Shown here in pieces: positions 45,540 to 56,690 of a DNA stretch of 64,000 nucleotides (position 1 is its first letter; the number at the start of each line of letters is the position of its first letter). The notes under the pieces were generated by a model. It made no database searches. It worked only from the letters and a program-made list of their open reading frames with translations, and had not been told where the DNA came from. Position numbers and translations under genes: made by a program. The stretch comes from Aedes albopictus (Eukaryota; Arthropoda; Insecta; Diptera; Culicidae), in the NCBI RefSeq assembly GCF_035046485.1, contig NC_085137.1, positions 457,431,004-457,495,003 of the forward strand. The letters run 5' to 3'.

Positions 45540-46770
45540 AACCGTAGCTTTTAATGAAAGAAGTTAGCGTTACACCCGTAGACTTAAGGATCTAAACTCA
45601 AGAATAGTTTGGAAAACCTAGGATATCTCGACTGATCTGATATTGTCCATTTACCTTTCAGAAGACTTACTGGACATGATAGATTAGTAGCTTGGTAAAA
45701 TGAAAGAAGTTACCGTTTCACCCGCAGAGTTTAGGATCTAAACTCAATAACACTGCCTATATTCACATAGTTGACGTAAGCGCCATTGTAGTTTTCAACA
45801 CACTTTTGAAATTTTAACAATGATAAATGGGAAGTTTATGATTTTTTTTCACTTTGACATATAGCTAGTGATTAGATCTTGTGCTCTATTGAATAAAACT
45901 GGTAACAATTATGCACATGTGATAGATATTAGCTAGTGAATACTGACATTGTCAATGGTGGTTACGTCGACTATGCGATTATGGGCAGAACAGTTTGGAT
46001 GACCTAGGATACCCCGACTGATCTGATATTGTCTATTGAATTTTCAGAAGACTTACTGGACATGATAGATTACAAATCGTAGCTTTGTATAATGAAAGAA
46101 GTTACCGTTATACCCGTAGACTTTAGGATCTAAACTCAAGAATAGTTTGGATGACCTAGGATATCTCGACTAATCTGATATTGTCTATTTACCTTTCAGA
46201 AGACTTGCAGGACATAATAGATTTTAAATAGTAGCTTTGTATAATGAAAGAAGTTACCGTTACACCCGCAGACTTTAGGATCTAAACTCAAGGACAGTTT
46301 GGATGACCTAGGATATCCCGACTGATCTGATACTGTCTATTGAATTTTCAGAAGACTTACTGGACATGATAGATTACAAATCGTAGCTTTGCGTAATGAA
46401 AGAAGTTACCGTTAAACCCGCAGGCTTTAGGATCTAAACTCAAGAACAGTTTGGATGACCTAGGATATCCCGACTGATCTGATACTGTCTATTGAACTTT
46501 CAGGAGACATATTGGACATGATAGATTACATATCGTAGCTTTGTGTAATGAAAGAAGTTACCGTTACACCCGTAGACTTAAGGATCTAATGTCAAGAACA
46601 GTTTGGATGATCTAGGATATCCCGATTGATCTGATATTGTCTGTTTAACTTTCAGAAGACTTGCTGGACATGATAGATTACAAATCGATACTTTGTATAA
46701 TGAAAGCAGTTACCGTTACAACCATAGACTTAAGGATCTAAACTCAAGAATAGTTTGGATAACCTAGGAT
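45540..46770 (-). repeat. 152-bp tandem repeat, right half of TTAA element
   Basis: AATGAAAGAAGTTACCGTT starts at 46091, 46243, 46395, 46547 and, with one change, 46699: exactly 152 bp each time, with earlier units at about 45555 and 45703. Each unit has CAGTTTGGATGACCTAGGAT, the reverse complement of the left-half core, so this array is inverted relative to 42600-45110. Confidence 0.93.
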
Positions 46771-46893
46771 GTCCAGAAAAAATATTCCGCATAATATTCT
46801 ACCGTTTTTATACTGTTGAATACCAAAACTACAGAAAAACGTAGAAAAAACTCCAGAATTACGTTTGGAAAAATTCCGGCTTCAAAGGGTTAA

Positions 46894-47340
46894 GAAGGAT
46901 AGCAGATTATCTCGGAGAAACACAAGGTCAATTGCACCATTGCTCCGGTTAGCGCAGTAAGAGCAGAATACTGTGGAGGGCGCCCTAGTACTCCACAGGC
47001 TCCGTTTGTAGTTAGGTTTTTATTAGACCCCCCTAACCATCCATTCCTTGGCACGGTAAGCATAAAGCCGCATAACACCATGAATTAGGGGTCACCTGTT
47101 TAGTGGACTCCTACCACTGGAACAAGCGGTCCGTAGTGCTATTCTTAGCCAGTTGAACTAACCGCTACAGACACTACACAGCTATCTAGGCTGATCGGGA
47201 AAAGAAGTTAACATTAATGGTCAACTTCCAAACGAGACCGAACAGCCCACAAAATTCAAAACCAGAATTGAGTACTGTTATCATGTTTCTAATCCAACCA
47301 TACCAAATCAATCAGTCATAACTTTCTCGCTCTGATTGGT
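46894..47340. other. Unassigned upstream region of the lectin-like gene
   Basis: Probable dispersed-repeat sequence (GGGGTCACCTGTTTAGTGGA and TTGGCACGGTAAGC look like element ends). No gene recognised. Confidence 0.4.
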
Positions 47341-47343
47341 CGC

Positions 47344-47350
47344 TATAAAA
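47344..47350 (+). promoter_or_regulatory. TATA box of the lectin-like gene
   Basis: TATAAAA lies 51 bases before the ATG at 47401 (from 47350 to the A). This predicts a start near 47374 and a very short 5' UTR of about 25 bases. Confidence 0.7.
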
Positions 47351-47400
47351 TGGCAATTTCCACCTAATCTATGCTTTTGTGATATCGCAACGCAACAGTC

Positions 47401-47821
47401 ATGGGTAGCTTATCGATACTGCTGGTAGTGCTTTTCGCTACCTGTCACATCCGGACGGGCTCAGCTCAAATCACAACGTTCATAGTACCTGAACATAAGG
47501 TAAATGTACTAAAACACAAGATCTCCGCCCCAGCTCTGACAAATTCTTCCTCCGCAGGCCAATTGGTTCGATGCCGCCAAGTATTGCTACGAGAAAGGCT
47601 GGATGCTGGCTGCCATTATGGGTGCCGACGAGGAACGCCGAGTGACGGCCTTTGCCCAGCGCAACAGTCCAACCGGGTGGCTGAATCCTCGTTTTTGGGT
47701 TGCGGAGAACGACCAGGAAGAGGACGCCGAGTTCTGTCCGCAGATAACGCTGGAGAGCTACTTCGAGGGCGAGAACGATTGCATGGAGATGTTGTACTTT
47801 GTGTGCGAGAGTTTGGAATAA
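47401..47821 (+). CDS. Secreted C-type-lectin-like protein, two exons
   Basis: Exon 1 is 47401-47499 (33 codons), the intron 47500-47557 (58 bp; AAG/GTAAAT donor, pyrimidine-rich CCTCCGCAG acceptor), and exon 2 47558-47821 with TAA. Splicing is in phase 0 and gives 120 residues; unspliced reading shifts frame and loses the domain. Residues 1-23 are a signal peptide (LSILLVVLFA core, GSAQ cleavage region). The remainder resembles a compact C-type-lectin-like domain: NWFDAAKYC (Cys43), GWMLAAI, RFWVAEND, then Cys93, Cys108 (ENDC in place of WND..C) and a final YFVCE (Cys116). The four cysteines fit the canonical two disulfides. EPN/QPD sugar-binding motifs are absent and the loop region is short, so calcium-dependent sugar binding is doubtful. 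Secreted lectin-like proteins in mosquitoes act in immunity or microbiota control; a role here is inference. Confidence 0.75.
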
Positions 47822-48480
47822 GATGGGTAGATATTAGTTCTCGATGGAATAATAGTTTTCGGAAGTAGGTCGAACAACATCATTTGAAATTCAACGTTGC
47901 TCTAGTCCAGTTTCCATTCCACAATCGATAGCCGACGTAGTTGATTCCATCTTATCTATATTATGCTAGTTAGATTGCAAATTAATCCACTCTTGACACC
48001 TTTGGGTGGGCTACCGCCCCCGGTTGCGCTGTGCTTTGTGTTCGGGATTGCTTGCGACTGGCCCAGATTCAATCTGCTCGCCGTCATCCATTGCAGTGTA
48101 TTCCCAGTCCGGTAAACCGCAAACTCACTTGCCGCCCACTCGCAACTCACAAATGGCTAGCTGTAAAGGTCATTGCTTCCATCATCCGCTTCCTGCCGTC
48201 GGTAAGCGATGGCACAGTGGGCGAAAACGGATGAACGTTTCAAATTTAAGCTTATTATCCGTACTTGTGGCTGTATTTTTGGAAATTCAATTACTTATTA
48301 AAATATATTGTATGGTTTAATCTTTTGCCAAATAACCGTTGTAATAAATGTAAAGTGATTTCGAAATGTAAAAAAATATAATTAGACCAAAAATAGGATA
48401 AAATACTATGACATTTATTTTCCTCAGGAAGACACAGCCCCGTGTAGATTCGACAAGAACGGTTCGAAGTACGACAGAAA
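47822..48480 (+). other. Downstream region with possible poly-A signals
   Basis: No second gene is supported. The frames at 48006-48320 and 48031-48234 have no recognised domain. AATAAA at 48343-48348 and ATTAAA at about 48297 are possible polyadenylation signals for the lectin-like gene, though they imply a 3' UTR of about 500 bases. Confidence 0.4.
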
Positions 48481-48486
48481 ATATGA

Positions 48487-49694
48487 ATAGGGGATACACA
48501 AAATGCACGAAAAAGGCAAAATTTTCATTTTTCATAAAATGGTCAACTAGCTGTAACTTTTCGAAAAGTGTATAAAAAATCTCTAATTCTTACTTTTACT
48601 TCATCGGAATATTCTACAAGAAGTTAGAAAGAGTCTAGTAAATGGCATAAGGCTGACACAAATTTTGATTTTCTCTTATGTCCCCGCCCCCTCGGAAAAT
48701 TTTGGCCGAAATTCGACATTTCGAGGGGGGACAACAATAAATTTAACAAGAAATTTTAAAATTTTAAGGTGAAATTAGAGTTGCACAAAAAATTTCTTAA
48801 CAAATCCGATGAGTTTATAGATTTTGCCAAATTGTTTGGGTATTACTTCGTCAAATACATTTATTATTTATTGTCCTCCCCCTTAGCGAGCCAACGAGTA
48901 TTGTGACAAAAGAAGAAAATGAGATTTGTTCCGGCCTAATTATCCGATAGCCAACTTTGAATTGTTATACCTCCGGATTCAAATAACCAAATGCAATGAA
49001 ATTTTGAGCATTCATGACTTATATAATGAGCTTTGAAAACCGTTTTACATAACATTTTTTGTCTGTATTAACGAGATTTTTAATCCTAGGCTAGTTCACC
49101 TCGGGCACATTAAATTGTTTACAAGAAAAAAAGTAATAGCGATTTAATTTATTTTACGGATTTTAAGTAAGTTGGTCTATTTTAAACATGCATTCCATGA
49201 TTTTTTAAAATTTATTTCTGTTTTTTTGTTACTTCCTTACAAAACATATGGTTATTCAAGACAATTAGAGGGATTTTCAATAAACTATAATTACCATATT
49301 AAATTTTGGAGTCGTGTTGAAGTCTTGGCTAATTTGGTGTTATATTAGAAAAATAATCTAATCGTTTTAATTTTTAGGTAAATCAAAATATTTTACAAGT
49401 TTGTTGTATTGACCATAAACGCTCAAAATGTCATTGTATTTGATCCATTGTATACAGTCCATGCAGTTTAAAGTTGTCTATTCGATAATTATTCCGTTTA
49501 CTATGATCTTTGCAACTTCATATAGAATAGTCCTGGCTTTCCAAATTTTGGGCCATTAATAGACAACTAATGTATCAACGTTCAGAGAAAATTTAATAAT
49601 TTTTGATACCCTTTTCGAAAAGGCACATCTAGTTCACCTTTTTTTTTAAAGTGAAAATTTTGCCTGTCCCGATGGTTTAGACTGTCGCCTACAT
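48487..49694. mobile_element. Decayed relative of the 30153-32321 element
   Basis: The left end (AGGGGATACACAAAATGC ... GGTCAACTAGCTGTAACTTT) and right end (AGTGAAAATTTTGCCTGTCC followed by GTCTAAACC-like words inverted) match the arms of the 30.15-32.32 kb element. Internal words such as TTGTTATACCTCCGGATTCA also match. Terminal bases and target site have mutated, so the limits are approximate. Confidence 0.65.
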
Positions 49695-49699
49695 ACGTT

Positions 49700-50149
49700 T
49701 CATTTGACAATTATATGTAAAATCTATTTTTGGTATCAACAGTATCAGTTTTTATTTCTGCTTGTTTGATTTAAAATAAAAATTCAAAAAAAAGTTGGAA
49801 GCACTTAATTATTATTGGCTACTTGCAAATTTTGAGGTCGGAAATCAGCTTTCCACAAAAAAATAATAAAAAAATCGCAGGGTAAGGTTTTTTAAGGGGT
49901 TATATATGTTGAGGTGCGTGAAAATAAGGAAAAGTATGAATTTTTGTAAAAGTATGTAAAAGTATTTTATTTTTTTTTCTTTTTTTACGTCATGCATAGT
50001 ACAATTTTAAATGGGTAAAATCAGCTCGAGAACATGAAAAATAGTACTAACTACTAAAGTTATAACAATTTCTGTAAAACGAGCTTTTCGTTGAAGAGGC
50101 TGTGACTATGATTACAGCAAAATGCCTTGAATTTCTTTAGAAAACCAAC
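49700..50149. other. Unassigned AT-rich sequence
   Basis: Homopolymer-rich, with no gene or paired ends seen. Confidence 0.4.
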
Positions 50150-50960
50150 CTAAATTTTCAAAGGCTTCCTTATAACTCTGCAGAAGCACGGAGAAATTTA
50201 TTGAATCTTCTTAAAACGCCTTGAAACCCTATAGCTTCACAAACTTTGAAGACTTCTATCAAATTCTACTAAAGCTTTCTGAAGCCCCCAGAATCTTCTT
50301 GAAATCCATTCAAATGCCTTGGAACACCTTAGAACTTCTCAGTGACCCCTCTGACACCCCTCTACAAAATGCCCCAGAAACCTCGTAAACCCCATTGAAA
50401 CCTCTCGAGACGCCTTAAAACACGCTGAAATCCCACATAAAACTTCTATGAGGCCACCGCGAGAAGACCCTTAAAACCTCTCGAAACACCTTTAAACATT
50501 GATTTCCTCACGTAGATCTCTTAGAATTTCTTCAAACTCTACAGAGGCGTCCGAAAACTTTGTGAAACCTTTGAAACCCCTTAGTAAAGCCTCTGAAATC
50601 CATTGAAACGTCTTGAAAGCCTTTAGAAATAGTCCCAAGACCCCCGCAGACGTCCTTTAACCTATACTGAAGCCCACTGAATTTTCTAAATACCCCTGAA
50701 AACAAATATAATCCATTGAAACGCTTGAAATCCTTCAGAAACCCCCATTGACTTCCTTTTAACTCTGCTGAATCCGCCTGATACCGCATAAAGCACCTTT
50801 AAACTTCTTGAAATACCTTAAAAGTTCTAAATGCCGTGAAATCCCTCTAAGATCCTCATATATCTCCATCAAACTCTACTCAAGCTCACTGGTACCACAT
50901 GAAATCTCTTGAACTGTCTAGAGACCCTTGAAATAAAATAAACTCCCATGAGCACCCCGT
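50150..50960 (-). repeat. Degenerate CCTTGAAACCCC repeat (reverse orientation)
   Basis: Words such as CCTTGAAACCCC, CCTCTGAAATCC and GAAACGCC repeat at loose spacing over 800 bp. It is the reverse complement of the GGGGTTTCAAGG family at 23.8 and 35.7-36.5 kb. The minus-strand frame 50532-50789 is a by-product. Confidence 0.6.
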
Positions 50961-51640
50961 AGACTTACACCGTGTCCAATAAGTTCTCATACAAAATACA
51001 AAATTAGAAATTATAATTTAATTTCATCTGTTATTTATACTTTCAAAATGAATGCATGTACTAAAGGGCCACATAATACTGATTCAATAAAGCATTTGGT
51101 TTAGAATAACGTTATTTTCTAACGTTAATGATCTAGTAGCGAAGGTGAATAAATGTACATGTTAACAATTCTAGTGCGATCTTAGACCGGCGCAAACAAC
51201 ATCTTTGTGCTGTTTTTGTTTTGTTTTGTTGAGTAATACTAGTGTCGAAAATGACGGACTAAACTTTAACCTTCCGTAACTCGCGCGGTTGACTACCTAC
51301 GTCAGCACCACGCTAATGCTGAGTACAAAAAGCGAGATTTTTTCAACGTGTTGTACAAAATACAACAGCGCGATCGCTCGAGGGTTAAGATTGCAATTGT
51401 TTACTGGAGTTTTAGGCTCTAAAACTTTCAAATATAGGTATATTTGCTATGGAGGGTTTCAGAGTTTTAAGTTTTGAAACCCCGTAATACTAATAAATTT
51501 GCTATGGAAAACATGTGCGGAGTCCATGGCGTTTCAGTCGAAATTCGTCATTTTTTGCGATGATGTCCTGTTACGCTGCATTTCTTGATTTCTTTCGAAG
51601 TAAAAAAGTCCAATTCCAAATAGAAAACATACACTGAATC
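50961..51640. other. Unassigned sequence
   Basis: No supported gene. The short frame 51289-51477 has no recognised domain. The CTATGGAGGGTTTC and CTATGGAAAACATG neighbourhood is faintly repetitive. Confidence 0.4.
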
Positions 51641-51645
51641 TTCTA

Positions 51646-52254
51646 GGGTGTCACGAATTAAATTGCTCCACGGAAAATAGTTTACAACTTTTGATTGCAT
51701 GCATCAAAATGGCAACCAGCGACAGTATATTATGAGTAGATGATGCCATCAAAATTTCATCAGAACCGGTTCAGTATTGATGTAGATATCTCCGACGCGA
51801 GAAATTTAGATTTTGGGAATCTTGTATGTACAAACTTGAGTCAGAAATATTGTTTTAAAATTTCATTCGATTTGGTCAAACGGATAAAAAGTTTTGATAT
51901 GCAGTCAAAAATCGCAATATGCAAAAAAGTTTTATTGTATTGCGGTATTCTAAGTTTTCTAACTTTGAAAGTATTAAGCCAAAATAGCTCAAAATTTAAT
52001 TGAAAACATGTCATTATATTAGATTAAATTTTATTGTGAATCGCAGCAGTATTGATAATGATTTTTCAAGATTCCAACAAACTAATATTTTCGCGTCGGA
52101 GATAACCCTGTCAGTACGTAACTGATTCCGATGAAATTTGTATGGCATCATCTACACATAATATACTGTAGTTGGTTATAAAATCAGCCGTTTTGATGCA
52201 TTCAATCAAAAGTTATGCAGTGTTTTCCGTGTCGAAAATTGATGCGGGACACCC
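51646..52254. mobile_element. Palindromic MITE-like element (GGGTGTCMCG ends)
   Basis: GGGTGTCACG at the left and CGGGACACCC at the right are inverted. The following sequence (ACGGAAAAYA, CAACTTTTGATTG, ATGCATCAAAA, ATATTATGNGTAGATGATGCC) pairs across the element, as do GATATCTCCGACGCG and CGCGTCGGAGAT nearer the centre. The frame 51740-52003 is a by-product. The target site is unclear. Confidence 0.7.
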
Positions 52255-52289
52255 TTTATTCAAATCTGATCATTTGATATGCTGGTTAG

Positions 52290-53380
52290 CATGTATTTAC
52301 CAACATAACATGTTTTCGAAGCAAAAGTTTCATTTTCGCGCAAAACGTAACGTGTGGAATGTGTCTATAAAGAGTTTATCCAGAGAGCACTCAGCGTATT
52401 TCCTGAAAGGAATACGTCAAATCTTGAGTGCTTTGTTTAAACGCTCATACATCATCACCATAGCTTGGGTCCCTTCACATTGCTCAATTCCGGGCAATGA
52501 GAAAACGGACTCTCTGGCTAAGGTGGGCCAGCGAAGGTGCTATTTATGAGCGTCAAATCGCCTTCGACGATTTTTTTTACATTGGCCCGTCAGGAGACCT
52601 TGATCAGCTGGTAACACAAATAGAGACATGGAGAGATGGGTGGACGGTTGCACTCTATCATCCCACAGGTGAAGCCATGGTTCAAAGGATCTAGGCCGCG
52701 ATTTCATTCGTGTGATGTGTCGACTGATGTCCAACCACAATTTGTTAAACGCACATACCTTCCGTATTGGGCTCTCGGAAAGCAATCTTTGTGTCTGTGG
52801 CGCGGCTTACCACGGTATCGAACATGTCGTATGGGGATGCGATGAGTATCGTGAGGTCAGATCTGAACTGCATGAAATTCTCCGGGTCCGAGGAAAACAA
52901 CAGAAACCCCTCTGTCGCCATCCCCTTCCGTTTGTCCTCTTCTTGTTGTTGTCTGCCGATTAAGTCCCTTTCTTTTTGGTTCCGTTACAGATCAGGAAAT
53001 TTTGTCCCATCAAAGTTTTTAGTATAAGTTGGCTAATAATTTAGTTTAAGTACCCTAACTCCCTCTTTCAGATTTTTTTTGTAATCCTAACCTCGAAACA
53101 ACCGCGAGTATGTACTTCGGCTTCCACAACTAACATAGTACTAACATTTAAGGCAGTCAATGAAATGTTAAAAATGTTAAATTTATTATTAAACGATTAA
53201 GTAAAAAATATCCAGAGTTCAAACATTGTAACTAGAAAATGCAAGTGCATCACATGCTTCCTGTAGCTTGTACGACGTAGCGTACTTTGTTAAGATCACT
53301 AAGCAAGAAATCGAATTGTACCATACAAATTTAACTTAAGTTTCATTCAAATAAAGTTTCGAGGGTACTGGTAGAATTAT
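52290..53380 (+). pseudogene. 3' end of a LOA/Lian-like non-LTR retrotransposon, frameshifted
   Basis: Successive plus-strand frames carry the C-terminal part of a non-LTR retrotransposon polyprotein. These are an RNase H motif (WVPSHCSIPGNEKTDSLAK, about 52469-52525), then RQIAFDDFF and LHSIIPQVKPWFKG, then RLMSNHNLLNAHTFRIGL and a terminal zinc knuckle (CVCG...EHVVWGC, about 52790-52845). The motifs lie in three different frames, so at least two frameshifts have killed it. An RNase H domain plus this knuckle is typical of LOA-clade elements such as mosquito Lian. The remaining 3' UTR runs to about 53380, with AATAAA near 53350. The 5' part is missing. Confidence 0.8.
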
Positions 53381-54330
53381 TAGGGTTTTTATTTTGTACA
53401 ATGACAATCACGACCTACTGATAAATGTGGGGGCCTACATTTGGCCTTTACCCATTCCTTGCGCCTCTGTTCTGTTGTTTGGGAGTTTGGATTTTAAAAT
53501 CGTTTTGTATTTTGAATATCATTTCTTTTTTTTCAATTCCGCTATCAAAAAGTACGACAACGCCCCCTTTCTTGCCCACTGTAACGCGTTGTTGGTAGGC
53601 CGGACAGTGGAGAAATAAATTGCCTAGCAAATTATTCATGCTGTGGGTTGGAAACATTGTCCGGTATGTGAAGCGCAAGAGGTTTACAATTTCGAAAGCC
53701 TTGCTTCTTCCATCTGGAACAGGTTAGAAGGCAGACAGAGAGCATACTCGATTGCGTGTAGCGTGTAGTATCCAGCCTTCTTTCCTCGAACGTCTTCCGA
53801 TGGTGCGAGGGATAATGGATTGAATTCCTTGTGGCTATTTGAGTCCCACGGAGACATTGAGGAAACTTATCAAAAGTGTGTAAGGAAAGGTCACTACCGA
53901 CGACGTTGGAGCCGAAATTAGACAAACATTCCTTTCAATCATGTAATTCAACCGCAGGACATGAAGAGCATGTCGAAAGTACATGAGCACGCAGGCGTGT
54001 TCTGAAGTCCTGTTCGGTGAAAAGTACATGGGCTTGTATGTTCTCGATTTTCCTATGGAGACATCCGATCTGTTGAATGTGTAGCCAACCCACCTATTGC
54101 TAATTCTAGGATGACGAACTAGAAGTCCAACCCCTCAAGCAAAAACCATGTACTAACATGTTGAACATGTCGTTTACCGGTAAAACAAACTGACCGTCTG
54201 GTGGATAACCACCTTTCGAGGGTCATTCCGGCTGTATCTATCATCAGCAGGGAGTTTTCAGTATCGATTTTCAAGAACCTTAACCCAGTAGAGAGCCCTA
54301 CTGGAGCATGGTATCACTTGAAGGAAAAAC
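53381..54330. other. Unassigned sequence
   Basis: No supported gene. Short frames on both strands (53394-53618, 53632-53925) lack recognisable domains. Confidence 0.4.
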
Positions 54331-54648
54331 ATGTCGTCAGAAGGCGAGTACAATTTCAAATCATGTACGCTGCGTACAACTCGAAGGAGAAACTCTTGGC
54401 AAACTCGGCCAAGTAATCCAATTAGAAAGGATAAGTTAATAAGATATTCCGAACGCATCGGGGAACACTTCATCGGTGTGTCGCCGCCGCAGTACCACGA
54501 GCTGGAAAATGGTGTACCGAGCCAGGCCAGTGAGGACAGAGAGGTATCGTCGCCGTCGTCGTTACCAACGAAGAATATAAGTTTTGTACCGGAAGAGGCA
54601 CATCGGAGTCCAGAGGCCGCCGCCGGCATATTGGAGGAATTCCAATGA
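54331..54648 (+). other. Possible coding exon, unrecognised
   Basis: An open frame of 105 codons in a CpG-containing, non-repetitive stretch. Its second half (from about 54478, after a CCGCCGCAG acceptor-like site) has a varied composition, Glu/Ser/Pro-rich (EEAHRSPEAAAGILEEFQ before the stop), unlike the repeat-derived frames elsewhere. An overlapping minus-strand frame of 123 codons weakens the case. It could be the last exon of a host gene; I do not recognise a family. Confidence 0.25.
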
Positions 54649-55410
54649 GCAGTAGGTACCTACCTACCACCATCGACGATGACGGCAACAGTAATTTAAT
54701 TAGCATTTTCAGGGTTATACGGGTGGAAACCAGGCTGGGTAAAATGTTTTACTATCAACTGGAGCAGTACAGTATACATGCGACATGCTTTGGTTACCGC
54801 TTGCAGCCGAAGTGTGTGATATGGCAAGCTCAGCTCGAGGAAAGGTAGGTGTGTTGTGTTATGTGTCCTCGTTGATCTGAGCCACGAAACATATTTCATC
54901 TGCTGTGGTGATTGATATTGTTGATATTCGTCGTACATACTGCATGCAGCACTTAATCAGTTTGTACTGAATATCACGTGTAATTTGACATCCAATGGCC
55001 ACTATTGAGATATTACTGAATTTGAGAACTCAAATGATATTTGAATTGAATTTCGCATACTCACGCAATACTCACATAATTTGTTATTTATGTTGTTTTT
55101 AACAATTGCCAATTCTTTAGTCAAAATGGGGTTGATTCATCAGTTTTAGCCAGTTATCTCTTTCAGCTGTAGTGAATTATACAGCCTTTTGCGATAAGGA
55201 AAAAAGGAAGCAACATCTACCTTTTTACATTGACTTTAAAATTAACTTTTTTTAACTGCCTTAAATAACATGTTAGTAGTCGCGACTGTTTCGAGGTTAG
55301 GGTTTACAAATAGTAGTTTACGCAACAAGGTGCAAAATAAAGATTTTTTCAGCACGAGTTGTACATTTACGACGAGTGCTGTAAAAATCGAGTTCTGCAA
55401 CGAGTTGCGT
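54649..55410. other. Unassigned sequence
   Basis: CTCGAGGAAAG/GTAGGT at about 54834-54850 resembles a splice donor, but no exon can be defined. No RNA gene or repeat recognised. Confidence 0.35.
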
Positions 55411-55546
55411 ACAACGTTTTGCCTTTCTCGTACACTAAGTGTACTGGAAAGGCTATATGTTCACTCCAAAAATGACTTTTTGATAGAAGGCCCGGAGAGT
55501 CGACTCACATATACCAATCGACTCAGCTCGGCGAATTGAGGTGATG

Positions 55547-55612
55547 TCTGTGTGTGTATGTGTGTATGTGTGTGTGTGTGTGCGTGTGTGTGTATGTGTG
55601 TATGTGTGTGTA
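55547..55612. repeat. TG/TATG microsatellite
   Basis: About 65 bp of TGTGTGTG interspersed with TATG. Confidence 0.9.
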
Positions 55613-55759
55613 CAAAAAACATCACTTTTTGGCAGTGAACCTCAACCGATTTTAATGACCGACGGTTCATTCGGCGCGGCATATAGTCCCATTGTTTCCT
55701 ATTGAAAATGGTTCGGATCGGTCCAGCCGTTCCGGAGTTATGGCCTTTTAGGTGTTCCG

Positions 55760-56690
55760 GACCGGTACCCCTGGGAGGGGTCAGACATGAAAATGCAACA
55801 AACCCATGCATGCGACATATCAAACCACGGCATTTTTGATAATATGATGAACGGTGAGCAGGAAAATAGTCACAGACCATATCATAACCGGTAGCGTTCC
55901 GGAACTGGTTCCGGATGTCCCGCCGGAAGTTGCCAAATATAAAAGAGAACCAAACCTATGCATGCGACACATCAAACAGCGGCATTTTCGATAGCCTGAT
56001 GAACGGTTAGCAGAAAAACAGTATAAGACCATATCTGAACCGGTAGTGTTCCGGAACCGGTTGTGGGTGTCCCGCCGGAAGTGGCCAAATATAAAATTGA
56101 AAATAACTCATTCATGCGACACATCAAACAGCAACATTTTCGGTAACCTGATGAACGGTTAGCAGGAAAATAGTATCAGACCATATCTGAACCGGTAGTG
56201 TTCTGGAACCGGTTCCGGATGTCCTGACGGAAATGGCCAAATATAAAAGAACCAAACCCATGCATGCGACACATCAAACAGCTGCGTTTTCGATAACCTG
56301 ATGAACGATAAGCAGGAAAATAGTCTCAGACCATATCTGAACCGGTAGTGTTCCGGAACCGGTTCTGGATGTCCCGCCGGAAGTGGTCAAATATAAAAGA
56401 GAACCAAACTATGCATGCGACACATCAAACCACGGCATTTTCGATAATCTGATGAACGGTAAGCAGGAAAATAGTCTCAGACCATATCAGAACTGATAGT
56501 GTTCCTGAAACGGTTCCGGATGTCCCGCCGGAATTTGCCAAATTTAAAAGAGAACCAAACCCATGCATACGACACATCAAACAGCGACATTTTCAGTAAC
56601 CCGATGAACGGTTAGCAGGAAAACAGTATCAGACCATATCACAACCGATAGTGTTCCGGAACCGGTTCCGGGGGTGCCGATGGATGAATA
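55760..56690 (+). repeat. ~152-bp tandem array with conserved CATGCGACACATCAAAC box
   Basis: GCGACAYATCAAAC recurs at about 55811, 55964, 56116, 56266, 56417 and 56569 (intervals 150-153 bp). Units also share ATGAACGGTTAGCAGGAAAA, AGACCATATCTGAACCGGTA, GTTCCGGAACCGGTTCCGG and TGTCCCGCCGGAAGTGGCCA. The two boxes in the same order match the arms of the 4235-7448 element. Confidence 0.93.

Larger units (their letters stand above)
41910..46893. mobile_element. 5-kb TTAA-flanked element built of ~152-bp repeats
   Basis: TTAA-CCCTTTGGAGCCGGA at 41910 is matched inverted by TCCGGCTTCAAAGGG-TTAA ending at 46893. TTAA duplication and CCC-starting ends are piggyBac-like. The interior is mostly tandem repeats: the left half in one orientation (304-bp dimer units), the right half in the opposite orientation (152-bp units, from about 45540). 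Both share a core near CCAAACTNNYYTKGAGTT. It has been hit by two LTR-like insertions and one TA-flanked MITE. No transposase. Confidence 0.85.

Noticed and set aside
48006..48320. Second gene downstream of the lectin-like gene
   Set aside because: Two overlapping frames without a domain, signal peptide or clear splice sites.
54258..54629. 123-codon minus-strand frame as a gene
   Set aside because: Overlaps the plus-strand candidate at 54331-54648; composition and context favour the plus strand if either is real.
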